Source: CAVUAT01 sp963739545 (GTDB lineage: Bacteria > Actinomycetota > Thermoleophilia > Solirubrobacterales > 70-9). From it: a stretch of DNA of 64,000 nucleotides. Positions 1 through 11,044 of the stretch are shown in pieces. The notes under the pieces are model-generated. The model was not told where the DNA came from. It did no database searches and worked only from the letters and a program-made list of their open reading frames with translations. Positions within the stretch are counted from its first letter, which is position 1. Each line of letters begins with the position of its first letter. The translations under genes and the position numbers were made by a program. The stretch is taken from the NCBI GenBank assembly GCA_963739545.1, contig CAVUAT010000014.1:930001-994000 (forward strand). The letters are read 5' to 3'.

Positions 1-2392
1 AGGCGAAGCTCACCGCCGAGGGCAGCACGCTGCTGAAGGGCTGCACCGTCGACAGCCTGACCGCGACCTCCACTTACAAGGCCAAGAAGGGCAAGACCGG
101 CAGCGCCAAACGAGTCGGTGCCGCCAAGGGCAAGAAGCGCAAGGCCTCGCGCACCACGACGCTCAACCGCGACCTCGGCGCCTGCAGCGTCCCGTCCGAG
201 AACCCGGTCGCCAAGCCCTACCTCGGCGACCCGATCGCGACCGCGAACGCCGATCGCTGCGACTTCCTCGACCCGGCCGTCTGCCTGCAGCCGTGGCCGA
301 ACGACTACTTCACCGTGGCCGACGGCTCGACCGACACCGGCCGCCGCCTGAACCTGAACCGCGCCTCGATGCCGGCCAACATCGGCCGCCTCACCGGTGG
401 CAACCCGGTCAACGTCGACCCGACCGACCACAACCGCGGCGACGGCTTCAGCCCGGGCAACATGATCATCCTCAAGGTCCCCGAGGTCCAGACGCCCGCG
501 GCGTTCAGCAACTCCGGGCTCGTCCCGATCACGAACCTGAGCGCCTACGACGATCCCAACCAGGCCGTCGTCGTGATCAACGCCGACACCGGCGAGCGCC
601 ACCCGATCTGGGCCGAGCTCGACTCGAACCCTGTCGCAGACGGCACCGGCGGTCCCCCGGCGGTCAACCTGATCATCAGGCCGGCGCGCAACTTCGACGA
701 GGGCGAGCGCTACATCGTCGCCCTGCGCAACCTGCGCAACGCGTCGAACCAGGTGGTCGAGCCGCCCCTGCCCTTCCGCGTCTACCGCGACCGCCTGACC
801 ACCACCCAGGCGCCGGTCGAGGCTCGCCGCTCGAAGATCGAGGGCCTGATCTCGACGCTGCAGTCGAACGGCATCCAGCGCTCGAACCTCTACATGACCT
901 GGGACTTCACGGTCGCGAGTGAGGACAGCCTCAGCTCGCGCGCCCTCACCATTCGCGACGACGCGCTCGAGCGCCTCGGCGACACCACCCCCGGCGACGG
1001 CATCCCACAGGGCGCCTCGCCGACGTTCAGCATCGACGTCCGTCGTCGACAACCCGAACGCGAACACGCTGCGCCGCGTGAACGGCACCCTCACCGACGT
1101 CCCGTGCTACCTGAACCAGGACGGCTGCGACCCAGGGTCGCAGTTCAGCTTCGACTCGAGCGGCGACGTGACCTGGAACCCGGCCTTCACCGCGGACGTC
1201 CCGTTCCGCTGCATCATCCCCAACGCGGTCGTAGACGGGACCGAGGTGGATCCGGCCCGGGGCGGGACCTACGGCCACGGCCTGCTCGGCGAATACACGC
1301 AGGTCAACGGCCAGGAGCGGATCGCCAACGAGCAGAACCAGGTCTGGTGCGCCGTCGATTGGGCGGGCTTCGCGAACCCCGACCTCGCGGTGATCATCCC
1401 GACGCTCAGCGACGTGTCGATCTTCAACAAGAGCGTCGACCGCATGCAGCAGGGCTTCGTCAACTTCCACTACCTGGGCCGGGCGATGATCAGGCCCGAC
1501 GGCTTCAACTCGAACGACGCGTTCAAGGTCGACGCGGACGCGAGCGGAACGCTCGACTCCGACGAGGCAGTGATCGACCCGTCGAACCTCTACTTCGAGG
1601 GGATCAGCCAGGGCGGGATCATGGGCGGCGCGCTGACCGCGATGTCGCCTGACTTCAGGCGCTCGATCCTGAACGTGCCGGCGATCAACTACTCGACGCT
1701 GCTTCGCCGCAGCGTCGACAGCGACGAGTACTTCAAGCTCGAGAACCTCGGGCTCTACGACAACTATCCGAACGAGCTCGAGCGCCCGCTGCTGCTCTCG
1801 ACGATGCAGCTGCTCTGGGATCGCGGCGAGGGCAACGGCTACGCGCATCACATGACCGACGACCCGCTGCCGAACACGCCCGACCACGACGTGCTCCTGC
1901 AGCTCGCCTACGGCGACCACCAGGTCTCGAACGTGGCCGCGGAGGTCGAGGCGCGCACGATCGGGGCCAGCGTCCACAACCCGGCGCTCGACCCCGGCCG
2001 CCACTGGGAGGCGACACCCGTTCTCGGGCATCCCGTCGATCGACTTCGGCCCCGGCGGGACCACGCCGTTCACCGGCTCCGCGCTCGTCTACTACGACGG
2101 CGGGCCGTTCTCGTGGCTCAACTACGGCACGACGCCGCAGGACGCCCTCGAGTGCTCCAACGGCACCCCGGCGACGAACCCCTGCCGCGGGTCGAGCCCG
2201 GTTCCGATCGAGAACATCGCGCCTCGCGACGAGGCGGTCTTCGGCAAGGACCCGCACGGGTATCCGCGCCGCTCGTTCGACGGACTCGGCCACATCGACA
2301 CGTTCCTCGACCCGAACGGCTTCATCCTGCCGTGCACGGACCCGGGCCCCGTGATCAGGCCCTGTTACGCGAACGGCTGGGACGGGCCCTAG
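1..2392 (+). CDS. Secreted alpha/beta-hydrolase-like protein, 5' partial, frame broken twice
   Basis: The reading frame enters from the left edge, so the start and signal peptide are missing. The merged product is about 795 residues and ends at TAG 2390-2392. Reading is continuous in frame 3 to about 1040, frame 1 to about 2025, then frame 2; each step fits one extra base (an extra C near 1041, an extra G in the GGG near 2026). The segment EGISQGGIMGG (about 1599-1631) looks like a GxSxG nucleophile elbow, and GHGLLGEY lies upstream of it. Several Cys residues suggest an exported, disulfide-bonded protein. I recognise the lipase/esterase-like elbow but not a named family, so the function is not assigned. 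Both breaks may be assembly errors; otherwise this is a pseudogene. Confidence 0.6.
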
Positions 2393-2419
2393 GTCAGAGG
2401 CCGCGCGCTGGGAGGGCGG

Positions 2420-2566
2420 CTAGCGGTTGGACCGCTGGTCGCCCATCGATGCGTGGTAGCGCAGGTACCAGAGCAGGTGCCGCGCGGCGGCGACGACCGG
2501 TGTCACGGGGCCCAGGAGCCGGTTCACGGGCCAGACTTTATTCGTCGGAGCAGGCACGGTTGTCAT
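2420..2566 (-). CDS. Possible small protein, 48 aa
   Basis: An ATG-started frame (ATG 2566-2564, TAG 2422-2420) fills most of the gap between the secreted protein and the UDP-sugar dehydrogenase, on the opposite strand. Codon third positions are mostly G/C, as in neighbouring genes. The product begins MTTVPAPTNKVWP and has a weakly hydrophobic middle with aromatic residues (HLLWYLRYH). There is no convincing Shine-Dalgarno sequence and I recognise no family. It may be real or a chance open frame. Confidence 0.35.
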   Translation of the reverse strand: MTTVPAPTNKVWPVNRLLGPVTPVVAAARHLLWYLRYHASMGDQRSNR

Positions 2567-2625
2567 CACTACTCGGGTCGTTTGGCCCCTTTCTCGAGCG
2601 AGGAGGGCTCTACACTGCCGCGTCT

Positions 2626-3873
2626 ATGAAAGTGGGAGTGATAGGCCTCGGCTACGTCGGGCTGCCGCTGGGCCTGGCCTTTGCGGAGGAGGGCCACGAC
2701 GTGGTCGGCCTCGACGCCGACTCGCGCAAGGTCGACGCACTGCGCGCGGGCGAGAGCTACATCGAGGACGTCCCCTCGGCGAGCCTTCAGGCGGTCGCGC
2801 AGCGCCTTGCCGCGACAACGCACTACGAGGACCTCTCCTCGTGCGACGCGGTGATCATCTGCGTGCCGACGCCGCTGACGCAGTCGCGCGAGCCCGACCT
2901 CACCCACCTTGTCGACTCCGCCAACTCGCTGGCGAAGGTGCTGAAGCGCGGCCAGCTCGTCTCGCTCGAGTCGACGACCTACCCCGGCACCACGCGGGAG
3001 CGCCTGCGCCCGATCCTCGAGGAGTCCGGGCTCGCCGCGGGCCGCGACTTCCACCTCGCCTTCTCGCCCGAGCGCATCGACCCGGGCCGCACCGACTACA
3101 CGGTCCGCACGACCCCGAAGGTCGTCGGCGGTCTGACCGAGGAGTGCACCGAGCGGGCCGCCGAGCTCTACGGCGAGATCTGCGACACGGTCGTCCGCGT
3201 CTCCGGCCCCGAGCCGGCCGAGCTGACGAAGCTGCTCGAGAACATCTTCCGCTCGGTCAACATCGCGCTCGTCAACGAGCTGGCGATGCTCTGCGAGCGC
3301 CTCGAGATCGACATCTGGGAGGTCATCGACGCCGCGGCGACCAAGCCCTTCGGCTTCATGCGCTTCGACCCCGGCCCCGGCATGGGGGGCCACTGCCTGC
3401 CCGTCGACCCGTTCTACCTCTCCTACAAGGCGCGCGAGCACGACTTCTACACCGAGTTCATCGAGCTCGCCGGCAAGACCAACCAGAACCAGCCGGCGTG
3501 GTGCGTGCAGCGCATCGAGCGCGCGCTGAACGAGGTCTCGAAGCCCGTCAAGGGCTCGAAGGTCCTGCTGCTGGGCGTCTCCTACAAGGCCGGCGTCGGG
3601 GACATCCGCGAGTCCCCCGCGCTGAAGATCATCGGCCTCGTGCGCGAGCTGAGCGGCGACGTCTCCTACCACGACCCCTATGTCGACAAGCTGAAGGCGC
3701 AGGACCTGAGCTCGGTCGACCTCGACCCGGCGCTCGCCGACTGCGACATCGCCTGCATCGTGACCGCGCATCCCGAGTTCGACTACGAGCGGATCGTCGC
3801 CGAGGCGCCCCTGGTGCTCGACTTCCGCGGGGTCACGCGCGGCATCGAGGCCAAGAACCTCGTCCGCCTCTAG
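2626..3873 (+). CDS. UDP-N-acetylglucosamine/UDP-glucose 6-dehydrogenase-type enzyme
   Basis: The 415-residue product oxidises C6 of a UDP-sugar to a uronic acid with two NAD+, supplying precursors for surface polysaccharide. An N-terminal Rossmann motif GLGYVG is at residues 7-12. The catalytic Cys lies in GGHCLPVDP (about residue 253), followed by the UDP-binding C-terminal domain. The segment AATKPFGF just before the Cys is typical of the WbpA/WbpO branch (UDP-HexNAc dehydrogenases) rather than plain UDP-glucose dehydrogenases, so UDP-GlcNAc or UDP-ManNAc is the more likely substrate. AGGAGGG at 2601-2607 lies about 18 bases before the ATG, far for a Shine-Dalgarno. No glycosyltransferase cluster is adjacent. 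Confidence 0.9.
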   Translation: MKVGVIGLGYVGLPLGLAFAEEGHDVVGLDADSRKVDALRAGESYIEDVPSASLQAVAQRLAATTHYEDLSSCDAVIICVPTPLTQSREPDLTHLVDSANSLAKVLKRGQLVSLESTTYPGTTRERLRPILEESGLAAGRDFHLAFSPERIDPGRTDYTVRTTPKVVGGLTEECTERAAELYGEICDTVVRVSGPEPAELTKLLENIFRSVNIALVNELAMLCERLEIDIWEVIDAAATKPFGFMRFDPGPGMGGHCLPVDPFYLSYKAREHDFYTEFIELAGKTNQNQPAWCVQRIERALNEVSKPVKGSKVLLLGVSYKAGVGDIRESPALKIIGLVRELSGDVSYHDPYVDKLKAQDLSSVDLDPALADCDIACIVTAHPEFDYERIVAEAPLVLDFRGVTRGIEAKNLVRL

Positions 3874-3912
3874 CGCCGTAGCCGCCCGCATCGGGCACTA
3901 GCATCGGCGCCG

Positions 3913-4624
3913 ATGGCGCTCACCGACATGATGCCGTCGCGCCGCTCGTCTTCGCTGAAGGCGGATCGGGCGACCCTGGCGCTCGCCGCCGCCGCGTTCA
4001 CCACTGCGGGGGTCGTGATCGGCGGGGAGCTGCTGCGGATGGGCCAGCGGCGCCGCGAGTCCGAGCAGGTCTCGACCCCGGACAACCTGATCGACGCAGC
4101 GGGGAAGGCGGCCACCGACACCGTCGCGGTCGCGGTCGAGGGCTACCAGGAGGCACCTCGCCACGAGACGATCATCTTCAACACGCTGTCGGGGTTCGTC
4201 GGCGCGTTCGCGCTGATGCGGCTCTCGACCTGGGGCCAGCGCGGCGGCTGGTGGCCGACCAGCCCGATCAAGGTCAGGGGGCGCCACATCCACCACTTCG
4301 TGCCGGGGATCCTGATCGCGTTCGGCGCCGGGGGGACGGGCCTCGCGACCAGCAACGAGCGCTTCGAGGAGGCGCTCTCGTTCGTGTTCGGCGCCGGCGT
4401 CGGGCTCACCTTCGACGAGGCCGCGCTGCTGTTGGACCTGCGCGACGTCTACTGGACGCGCGAGGGCGTCGTCTCGCTGCAGGTCAGCTTCGGGCTGACC
4501 GCGGTGCTCGCGGCGACGCTCCTGGCGCTGCGCATGCTGCGGCGAGGCGAGGTCAAGAGCATCGAGGAGGGCCTCATCCCCGGGACCGAGGCCGACACGT
4601 TCTCGCAGGCGTCGGTCGGCTCGC

Positions 4625-4632
<8 letters not shown>
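3913..4632 (+). CDS. Conserved actinobacterial membrane protein with HIHHF motif
   Basis: The 239-residue protein has about four membrane segments (residues ~20-40, ~90-107, ~130-150, ~195-215). A conserved-looking cytosolic stretch carries RGRHIHHFVPG, and later TFDEAALLLDLRDVYW. Proteins with this His-rich motif followed by a DE-A-x-x-x-x-L-DVYW segment are common in Actinobacteria but have no established function that I know of. The His and acidic residues could bind metal; this is inference. It converges on purA, and the two stop codons overlap by 8 bases. Confidence 0.7.
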
Positions 4633-6016
<1,384 letters not shown>

Positions 6017-6039
6017 GGCGATGAATTATGGAGAGATGC

Positions 6040-6828
6040 TCAGTCGAGGGGGCCGAGGGTGCCGCCCTGAGCCCCGCCGTAGGCGCGCGAGGCAGGCGCG
6101 GCGGGCTCTGAGGCGCTCTGCGGGCCCGACTGCCAGCGCCGGTCGTCCCCGAACACCGGGACCAGCTCACACATCTCGACCAGGCGCGAGACGACGCGCT
6201 CGCCGATCTCCTGCTCGAGCTCGGCCTCGTTCTTGTTCGTGGTCACGATCAGCGACTTCTTCGCCTCGTAGCGCTCGTTGACGATCGAGTACAGCTGCTC
6301 GGTCACCCACTCGGTCCGGTTCTCTGTCCCGAGGTCGTCGATGTGGAGCAGGTCGACGCCCGTCAGCCTCCCGAAGAACTCGAGGTAGGACGCCTCGCCG
6401 GCGTCGCCGTCGAAGGTGCGCCGGATGCGGGCCAGCAGCTTCGGCATCGAGTAGATCGCCACCGAGCGGCCGGCCTCGAGCGCGATGCGCGAGGTGACCA
6501 TCGCGAGCGTCGTCTTGCCCGTCCCCGGACCGCCGAACAGCCACAGGCCCCGCCCGTTCTCGATGTTGGCTTCGATGTCGTTGCAGAAGTCCCGCACTGG
6601 CGCCACCACCGCATCAGCGATCTGGGTCACCGGCGGGCGCTCGAAGGAGACCCCGCGGTACTTGGCGGGGATCACCGACGCCACCCCGCGCGAGCGGGCC
6701 CGCGCCACGACCCGCTCGCGGCACTCGCACGGCCGCGCCACGTCCTCGGGGCCGAGGATCCAACCGGTGCCGTCGCAGATCGCGAGCGGGCAGGTGGGCC
6801 GGCCGGCCATCGTGCCGCCGCGCACCAT
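6040..6828 (-). CDS. DnaC/IstB-like AAA+ helicase loader
   Basis: The 262-residue ATPase probably loads the replicative helicase DnaB encoded just upstream. Walker A is GGPGTGKTTLA (about residues 98-108) and Walker B is LLHIDDLG (about 160). A sensor segment SLIVTTNKN and an arginine-finger-like ERVVSRLVEMCE follow. The N-terminus has four Cys in a CPLAICDGTG...CECR arrangement that could bind zinc, as in DnaI-type primosomal loaders. The ATG abuts the dnaB stop codon, with GGAGG 5-9 bases upstream, so the two are translationally linked. The pairing dnaB-dnaC-like supports the assignment; IstB-type transposition helpers look similar but no transposase is nearby. Confidence 0.8.
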   Translation of the reverse strand: MVRGGTMAGRPTCPLAICDGTGWILGPEDVARPCECRERVVARARSRGVASVIPAKYRGVSFERPPVTQIADAVVAPVRDFCNDIEANIENGRGLWLFGGPGTGKTTLAMVTSRIALEAGRSVAIYSMPKLLARIRRTFDGDAGEASYLEFFGRLTGVDLLHIDDLGTENRTEWVTEQLYSIVNERYEAKKSLIVTTNKNEAELEQEIGERVVSRLVEMCELVPVFGDDRRWQSGPQSASEPAAPASRAYGGAQGGTLGPLD

Positions 6829-8323
6829 CTAGCCCTCCTCCGCAAAGTCGTCGTCGTCGGCGAAGTCGTCATCGCCGCCGTGGTCCTCGGACGGGCTGCT
6901 CGAGGGGCTGCCGCCGTTGCCCGAGCGCTCCGGACGCGGCTCGGCGGCGCGCATGTCCTCGCGAGCCGGGTCGGCGAACTTCGGGAAGTGGTCGATGAAC
7001 GCGAGCCGCACGGTCCCGATCGGCCCATTGCGGTGCTTGGCGATGATCAGCTCGGCGATCCCGGGATCCTCGGACTCGTCGCCCTTGTAGTAGTCGTCGC
7101 GGTAGATGAAGAAGACGAGGTCGGCGTCCTGCTCAATGGAACCGGATTCGCGAAGGTCCGAGAGGATCGGGCGCTTGTTCTCGCCGCGCTGCTCGGGGGC
7201 TCGCGAGAGCTGCGAGAGCGCCGACGACGGGGCAGTTGAGCTCGCGCGCGAGGATCTTGAGCCCGCGGCTGAACTGCGAGACCTGCTCGACGCGGTTCGC
7301 CCGCGGGTCGTCGGCCCTCATCAGCTGCAGGTAGTCGACGATCACCAGGCCGAGCCCGCCGTTGCCCTTGGCCATCTCCTGGGCCTGGAGCCTCCTGGCC
7401 TTCGCCCGCAGCTCGAGCATCCCGAGGTCGGAGGAGTCGTCGATCCACATCGGCGCCGTCTCGAGCAGGTTCGCCGCCTTCACGACCTTCGGCCAGTCCC
7501 GCGTCGAGACCCTGCCCTTGCGCAGCTTGTCGCCGGCGATCCGGGCCTGCGAGGCGATGAAGCGGTGGGCGAGCTCCATCTCCGACATCTCGAGCGAGAA
7601 CATCGCGATCGGCTTGCCCTGCTTGACGGCGACGTTCTCGGCGATGTTGCAGACAAGCGCGCTTTTTCCCATACTCGGCCGTGCCGCGATGATCACCAGG
7701 TTCCCGGGTTGGAAACCGCCGGTCTTCTCGTCGAGGTCGCGGAACCCGGCCGGGGTGCCGGTGACCTGGGCCTTGCCGGTCGACAGGGCCTCGAGCTTGT
7801 CGATCTCCTCGTGGAGGATGTCCTTGATCTCGCGGAAGTCGGCCGCGCGCTCGTCGTGGGCGACCTTGAAGAGGAGGCGCTCGGCGTTCTCGACCATGTC
7901 GGAGGCGTCCCCGTCGCGCTCGGCGACCGAGGCGACGATCGACTTCGCGGCGCCGTCGAGGCGGCGCATGAGCGAGTTCTGCTTGACGATCTTCGCGTAG
8001 TGGCCGGCACTGCCCGGCGCCGGCACGCGGGCCGCGAGGCTCGCGATCACGTCCTTGCCGCCGACCTGCTCGAGGTGGCCGTGCTTCGAGAGCTCCTCGG
8101 AGACCGTGAGGACGTCGACCGGGTCGGCGTCCCCGTGCAGGGCCACGATCGCCTCGAAGATCGTTCGGTGCCGGTCGCGGTAGAAGTCGTCGGCCTGTAG
8201 GCGCTCGTCGAGGATGACCGGGTCGATCGTCGCCTGCGAAACCATCATCGCGCCGAGGACCGATTCCTCGGCCTCGAGGTTCTGGGGTGGGACTCCTGCT
8301 GCCGGTTGTCCGTTGCTCGCCAC
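6829..8323 (-). CDS. dnaB: Replicative DNA helicase DnaB (one-base frameshift)
   Basis: DnaB is the hexameric 5'-3' helicase of the replication fork. The start is GTG 8323 behind a GAGAGGAAG-type ribosome site. The N-terminal collar domain begins VPPQNLEAEESVLG. The RecA-like domain has Walker A ARPSMGKSALV (near 7670) and the conserved VEQVSQFSRGLKILAREL. Immediately after LNCPVV the frame shifts: one extra base near 7221, in a GCGCCGACGAC context, displaces the last ~130 residues. Removing it restores VALSQLSRAPEQR and a full product of about 497 residues ending in an acidic tail. Because dnaB is essential, an assembly indel is far more likely than a true mutation. No intein is present. Confidence 0.9.
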
Positions 8324-8516
8324 TTCTTCCTCTCTCGCGCAGACGCGCGCGGCGGTCTTCTGACCGACCAGCTACCAGTCTGGATAAGGGCCCGGCGGGA
8401 GTTTTCCTCCGCCCCGGTGGCGAGCTCCGCGTCAGGCGGTCACTAGAAAATCACACCCGACCCGAGCCTGCGACACGCGTTGCGGGTATTTGCGGGAAGC
8501 GTCGCGGAAAGAGCGG

Positions 8517-8969
8517 TTACTTCGCGTCCGCGACGATCGTCTTGACGCTGGCGGTCTTGCCGCCACCGACCTCGATCTCGACCATGAACGTCCCGGTCTC
8601 GCGGATCGGCTCCTCGAGGCGGATCTTCTTGCGGTCAACTTTGATGCTTCGGGCCGCCTGGATCGCCTCGGCGATCTCCTTCGAGGTGACGGAGCCGAAC
8701 AGCTTCCCGTCCTCGCCGGCCTGGTGGTTGATCGTGAGCACCGTCTTCGAGAGAAGTGCGGAAGTCTCATCGGCGCGCTCGGCGGCGAGGCGCTCCTCGG
8801 CCTCGGCGCGCTCGAGCCTGCGGCGGGCCTCCTCGAGCGCTCCCTTGGTCGCCGGCTGGGCCAGCTTGCGGGGCACGAGGTAGTTGCGCAGGTAGCCGGG
8901 AGAGACCTCGACGGCATCCCCGGCCTCGCCGAGCCCCTCGACCTCCTTGAGCAGCACCGCCTCGGCCAT
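8517..8969 (-). CDS. rplI: 50S ribosomal protein L9
   Basis: The 150-residue protein binds domain V of 23S rRNA at the base of the L1 stalk. The N-terminal domain has the family pattern VLLKEVEGLGEAGDAVEVSPGY, then LRNYLVPRKLA. A long connecting helix and a C-terminal domain with LFGSVTSKEIAEAI follow. It lies 8 bases after rpsR, the usual order in bacteria, so the two are surely cotranscribed. The 193-base gap before dnaB shows no obvious gene. Confidence 0.96.
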   Translation of the reverse strand: MAEAVLLKEVEGLGEAGDAVEVSPGYLRNYLVPRKLAQPATKGALEEARRRLERAEAEERLAAERADETSALLSKTVLTINHQAGEDGKLFGSVTSKEIAEAIQAARSIKVDRKKIRLEEPIRETGTFMVEIEVGGGKTASVKTIVADAK

Positions 8970-8977
8970 CAGTCGGC

Positions 8978-9250
8978 CTAGCGCTCGCCGACGTAGGGGA
9001 GGAAGGCCAGTTCGCGGGCGCGCTTCACCGACAGCGTGAGCTGGTCCTGGTGGCGGCGCGAGAGGCCGGTGACGCGGCGCGAACGGGTCTTGCCGCGGTC
9101 TGAGAGGAATCGACGAAGAAGGACGGTGTCCTTGTAGTCGATGTTCTCGGAGTTGATCTTGGTGTACTTGCGCGGCCGCCCACGGTCGCTGAGCCCACGC
9201 CTGCGGCCTCCGCTTGCACCGCCGGGCCCTGATCTCTGCTGTCTAGCCAT
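8978..9250 (-). CDS. rpsR: 30S ribosomal protein S18
   Basis: The 90-residue protein has the S18 core (IDYKDTVLLRRFLSDRGK, RRVTGLSRRHQDQL, KRARELAFLPY) after a Gly/Arg-rich N-terminal extension of about 25 residues. S18 pairs with S6 in the small-subunit platform. Two tandem terminator-like hairpins lie between ssb and this gene, so rpsR-rplI may depend on read-through or on its own promoter. Confidence 0.96.
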   Translation of the reverse strand: MARQQRSGPGGASGGRRRGLSDRGRPRKYTKINSENIDYKDTVLLRRFLSDRGKTRSRRVTGLSRRHQDQLTLSVKRARELAFLPYVGER

Positions 9251-9285
9251 CTAAGCCTTGTCTCTTCCGGTTCGTTCAGAAAAAG

Positions 9286-9305
9286 GGCACGGCCGGAGCC
9301 GTGCC
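9286..9305 (-). terminator. Terminator-like hairpin between ssb and rpsR (second)
   Basis: On the minus strand an 8-bp perfect stem (GGCACGGC pairing with GCCGTGCC, 4-base loop) is followed by CTTTTTCT. It sits 35 bases before rpsR. It could be an intrinsic terminator, or an attenuator controlling rpsR-rplI. Confidence 0.6.
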
Positions 9306-9341
9306 GGATGAAGGGCGAATGGTAGCGGTGCCCAAGCAAAA

Positions 9342-9363
9342 GGGCCCCGCGAGAGCGGGGCCC
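9342..9363 (-). terminator. Intrinsic terminator downstream of ssb (first)
   Basis: A 9-bp perfect GC stem (GGGCCCCGC with GCGGGGCCC, 4-base loop) is followed on the minus strand by TTTTG. It begins about 24 bases after the ssb stop codon and, with the next hairpin, forms a tandem pair. Confidence 0.75.
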
Positions 9364-9386
9364 CAGGCGCTGCGGAACGGGCGTGG

Positions 9387-9869
9387 CTAGAAGGGGATGT
9401 CGTCGTCCCCGCCGCCGGAGCTGGCGGCCGAGGACTCCTGGAAGTCCGAGGTGTCGGCCGGGACGTCGGACTTCGCGTCGAAGCCGTTCCCGTTGCCCTG
9501 GCCCTGACCGCCACCGCCGCTCGCACCGTCGCGTGAGCCCAGGAACTGCACGGACTCGGCGATGATCTCGACGGCCTGGCGCTTCTGGCCCTCCTGGGAT
9601 TCCCATTCGCGCCAGTCGAGGCGCCCCTGGACGGCCACCGGCCGGCCCTTGGAGAGGTAGTTGGCGCAGTTCTCGCCCTGTGCGCCCCAGACGGTGACGT
9701 CGAAGTAGTTGGGCTTGTCGACCCACTCGCCGGACTGGCCGTCCTTGCGGCGGCTGTTCACAGCGACGCGCAGCTTGCAGACGGAAGTCCCGCTTGGGAG
9801 CGAGCGAAGTTCGGGGTCGCGCGTCAGGTTTCCGGTGATCACGACCGTGTTGATGTTCGTGGCGGCCAA
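9387..9869 (-). CDS. ssb: Single-stranded DNA-binding protein
   Basis: The 160-residue SSB has an N-terminal OB fold (residues ~1-110, from NTVVITGNLTRDPELR through WREWESQEGQKRQAVEI). A Gly/Gln/Asn-rich flexible linker and the acidic protein-docking tip DDDIPF follow. It binds ssDNA as a tetramer and recruits replication and repair partners through the tip. The gene stands between the DUF3291 gene and rpsR instead of directly after rpsF. Confidence 0.95.
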   Translation of the reverse strand: MAATNINTVVITGNLTRDPELRSLPSGTSVCKLRVAVNSRRKDGQSGEWVDKPNYFDVTVWGAQGENCANYLSKGRPVAVQGRLDWREWESQEGQKRQAVEIIAESVQFLGSRDGASGGGGQGQGNGNGFDAKSDVPADTSDFQESSAASSGGGDDDIPF

Positions 9870-9979
9870 AGAATCAGCTCCTCTTTGCTTCGTTTTCGGA
9901 CACCGATGTTATGGCTCCGCCCGGTTGGTTCTCCCCCCGGCCCGTCCCGAACCTCGCAAACTGCGGGTTAGCGCTCGAC

Positions 9980-10489
9980 CTAGTCCGCTGGGCAGCCGGC
10001 GAGTTCGGGCTCAGCGCTCGCCGCTGAGACGCCCGGGGGCGGAAATCGGTGCTTGAAGGTGAAGGCCTCGGCCGTCGGCCCGTGATCGGCGAGCAGCTCC
10101 AGCCGCGCCTTTGCCTCCTCGACCGTGGGCGTGTCGCCCGATGGAACCCACCACAGCACCTGGTGGGCCTCGATGCGAGAGAACCATTCGCGGCGATGGC
10201 GCATCACCTCGAGGTGACGTCCGCCGTAGACGAACTCCCAGAGCGCCTCGATCGACGTCCAGACGGACATGTTGACGATCATCAGGTCGTCAGGGAAGGC
10301 GCGGATCGAGGTCGCGTCGCCGCCCTCGTCCTGGAGCCGCCAAACGAAGCCGGGCGCGGAGTCGGCCAGTGCGTTGACCGGCTCGAGCGCGGCGACGAAC
10401 TCGGCCAGTAGCGGCGTGTCGAGAGGCGCCTTGGCGCGCGCGATGTTGACCTGGGCGATGCGGTGCTTGACGTCGTGCTCCGCGGTCAT
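9980..10489 (-). CDS. DUF3291 family protein
   Basis: The 169-residue protein matches the DUF3291 pattern: HRIAQVNIARAKAPLDTP near the N-terminus, then NALADSAPGFVWRLQ and later MIVNMSVWTSIEALWEFVY. The fold is a ferredoxin-like dimeric alpha/beta barrel related to monooxygenase-type small proteins, but no reaction is established. No signal peptide or membrane segment is seen. It lies between rpsF and ssb on the same strand (36 bases after rpsF, 110 before ssb), an unusual insertion into a conserved ribosomal-protein operon. Confidence 0.8.
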   Translation of the reverse strand: MTAEHDVKHRIAQVNIARAKAPLDTPLLAEFVAALEPVNALADSAPGFVWRLQDEGGDATSIRAFPDDLMIVNMSVWTSIEALWEFVYGGRHLEVMRHRREWFSRIEAHQVLWWVPSGDTPTVEEAKARLELLADHGPTAEAFTFKHRFPPPGVSAASAEPELAGCPAD

Positions 10490-10525
10490 CCGCGCGAAAC
10501 CATAGGGCCGAGAGGGAGGCTGGCG

Positions 10526-10927
10526 CTAGTCCCGGTCCCGGTCGCGACCGCGACCGCGTCCGCCGCGCTCATCGCGGTCGGGGCGGTCGCCGCCGACGTG
10601 CGCGGGGCGCTCGTTGACGGGCGGCGCGTTCATCGGGGTGTCGGGATCGACCCGGAAGATGCGAAAGCGAAGCGCGCCGTCGGCGATCTTCAGGTTGTGG
10701 TCGAGGCGCTCCAAAAGGTCGTTCTCGCCCTGGAAGCGGAAGTAGCGGTAGTCGGCCTCGTTGCGCAGCTTGATCTCGTAGGCCATCTTGCGGACGCCCC
10801 AGTTGTCGGCGCGGTCGAGCGTTCCGGCCTTCTCGATGGCGGCCTTGACCTCGCCGGCCAAGCCGTCGCGGGCCTCGTCTGCGGCCTCGGGGTCAAGCAT
10901 CAGGACTAGTTCGTAGTGACGGCTCAT
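10526..10927 (-). CDS. rpsF: 30S ribosomal protein S6
   Basis: The 133-residue product begins with the S6 domain (HYELVLMLDP, NWGVRKMAYEIKLRNEADYRYFRFQ). A non-conserved extension rich in Arg, Asp and Gly ends in GRGRDRDRD. Such charged tails occur in actinobacterial S6. It is the first gene of the block and has a leader hairpin and a possible -10 element upstream. Confidence 0.95.
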   Translation of the reverse strand: MSRHYELVLMLDPEAADEARDGLAGEVKAAIEKAGTLDRADNWGVRKMAYEIKLRNEADYRYFRFQGENDLLERLDHNLKIADGALRFRIFRVDPDTPMNAPPVNERPAHVGGDRPDRDERGGRGRGRDRDRD

Positions 10928-10939
10928 GAGAATCGAATG

Positions 10940-10976
10940 CCACCCCCTGCGACGGGGATGGCTGACGCCGACTATA
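10940..10976 (-). promoter_or_regulatory. rpsF leader hairpin and possible -10 box
   Basis: On the minus strand an 8-bp stem (CCATCCCC with GGGGGTGG, one G-U pair, 6-base loop) ends 13 bases before the rpsF ATG. TATAGT lies just upstream (10976-10971). S6-S18 autoregulatory leaders are common before rpsF, but I cannot confirm their consensus bases here, and no clear -35 is visible. Confidence 0.3.
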
Positions 10977-11044
10977 GCGTCCAGGCGCCGGGCGAATGAC
11001 CCCCTGAGGGGGAGAGAAGCGCCGCCGCGCCGCTTACCTGGGCT

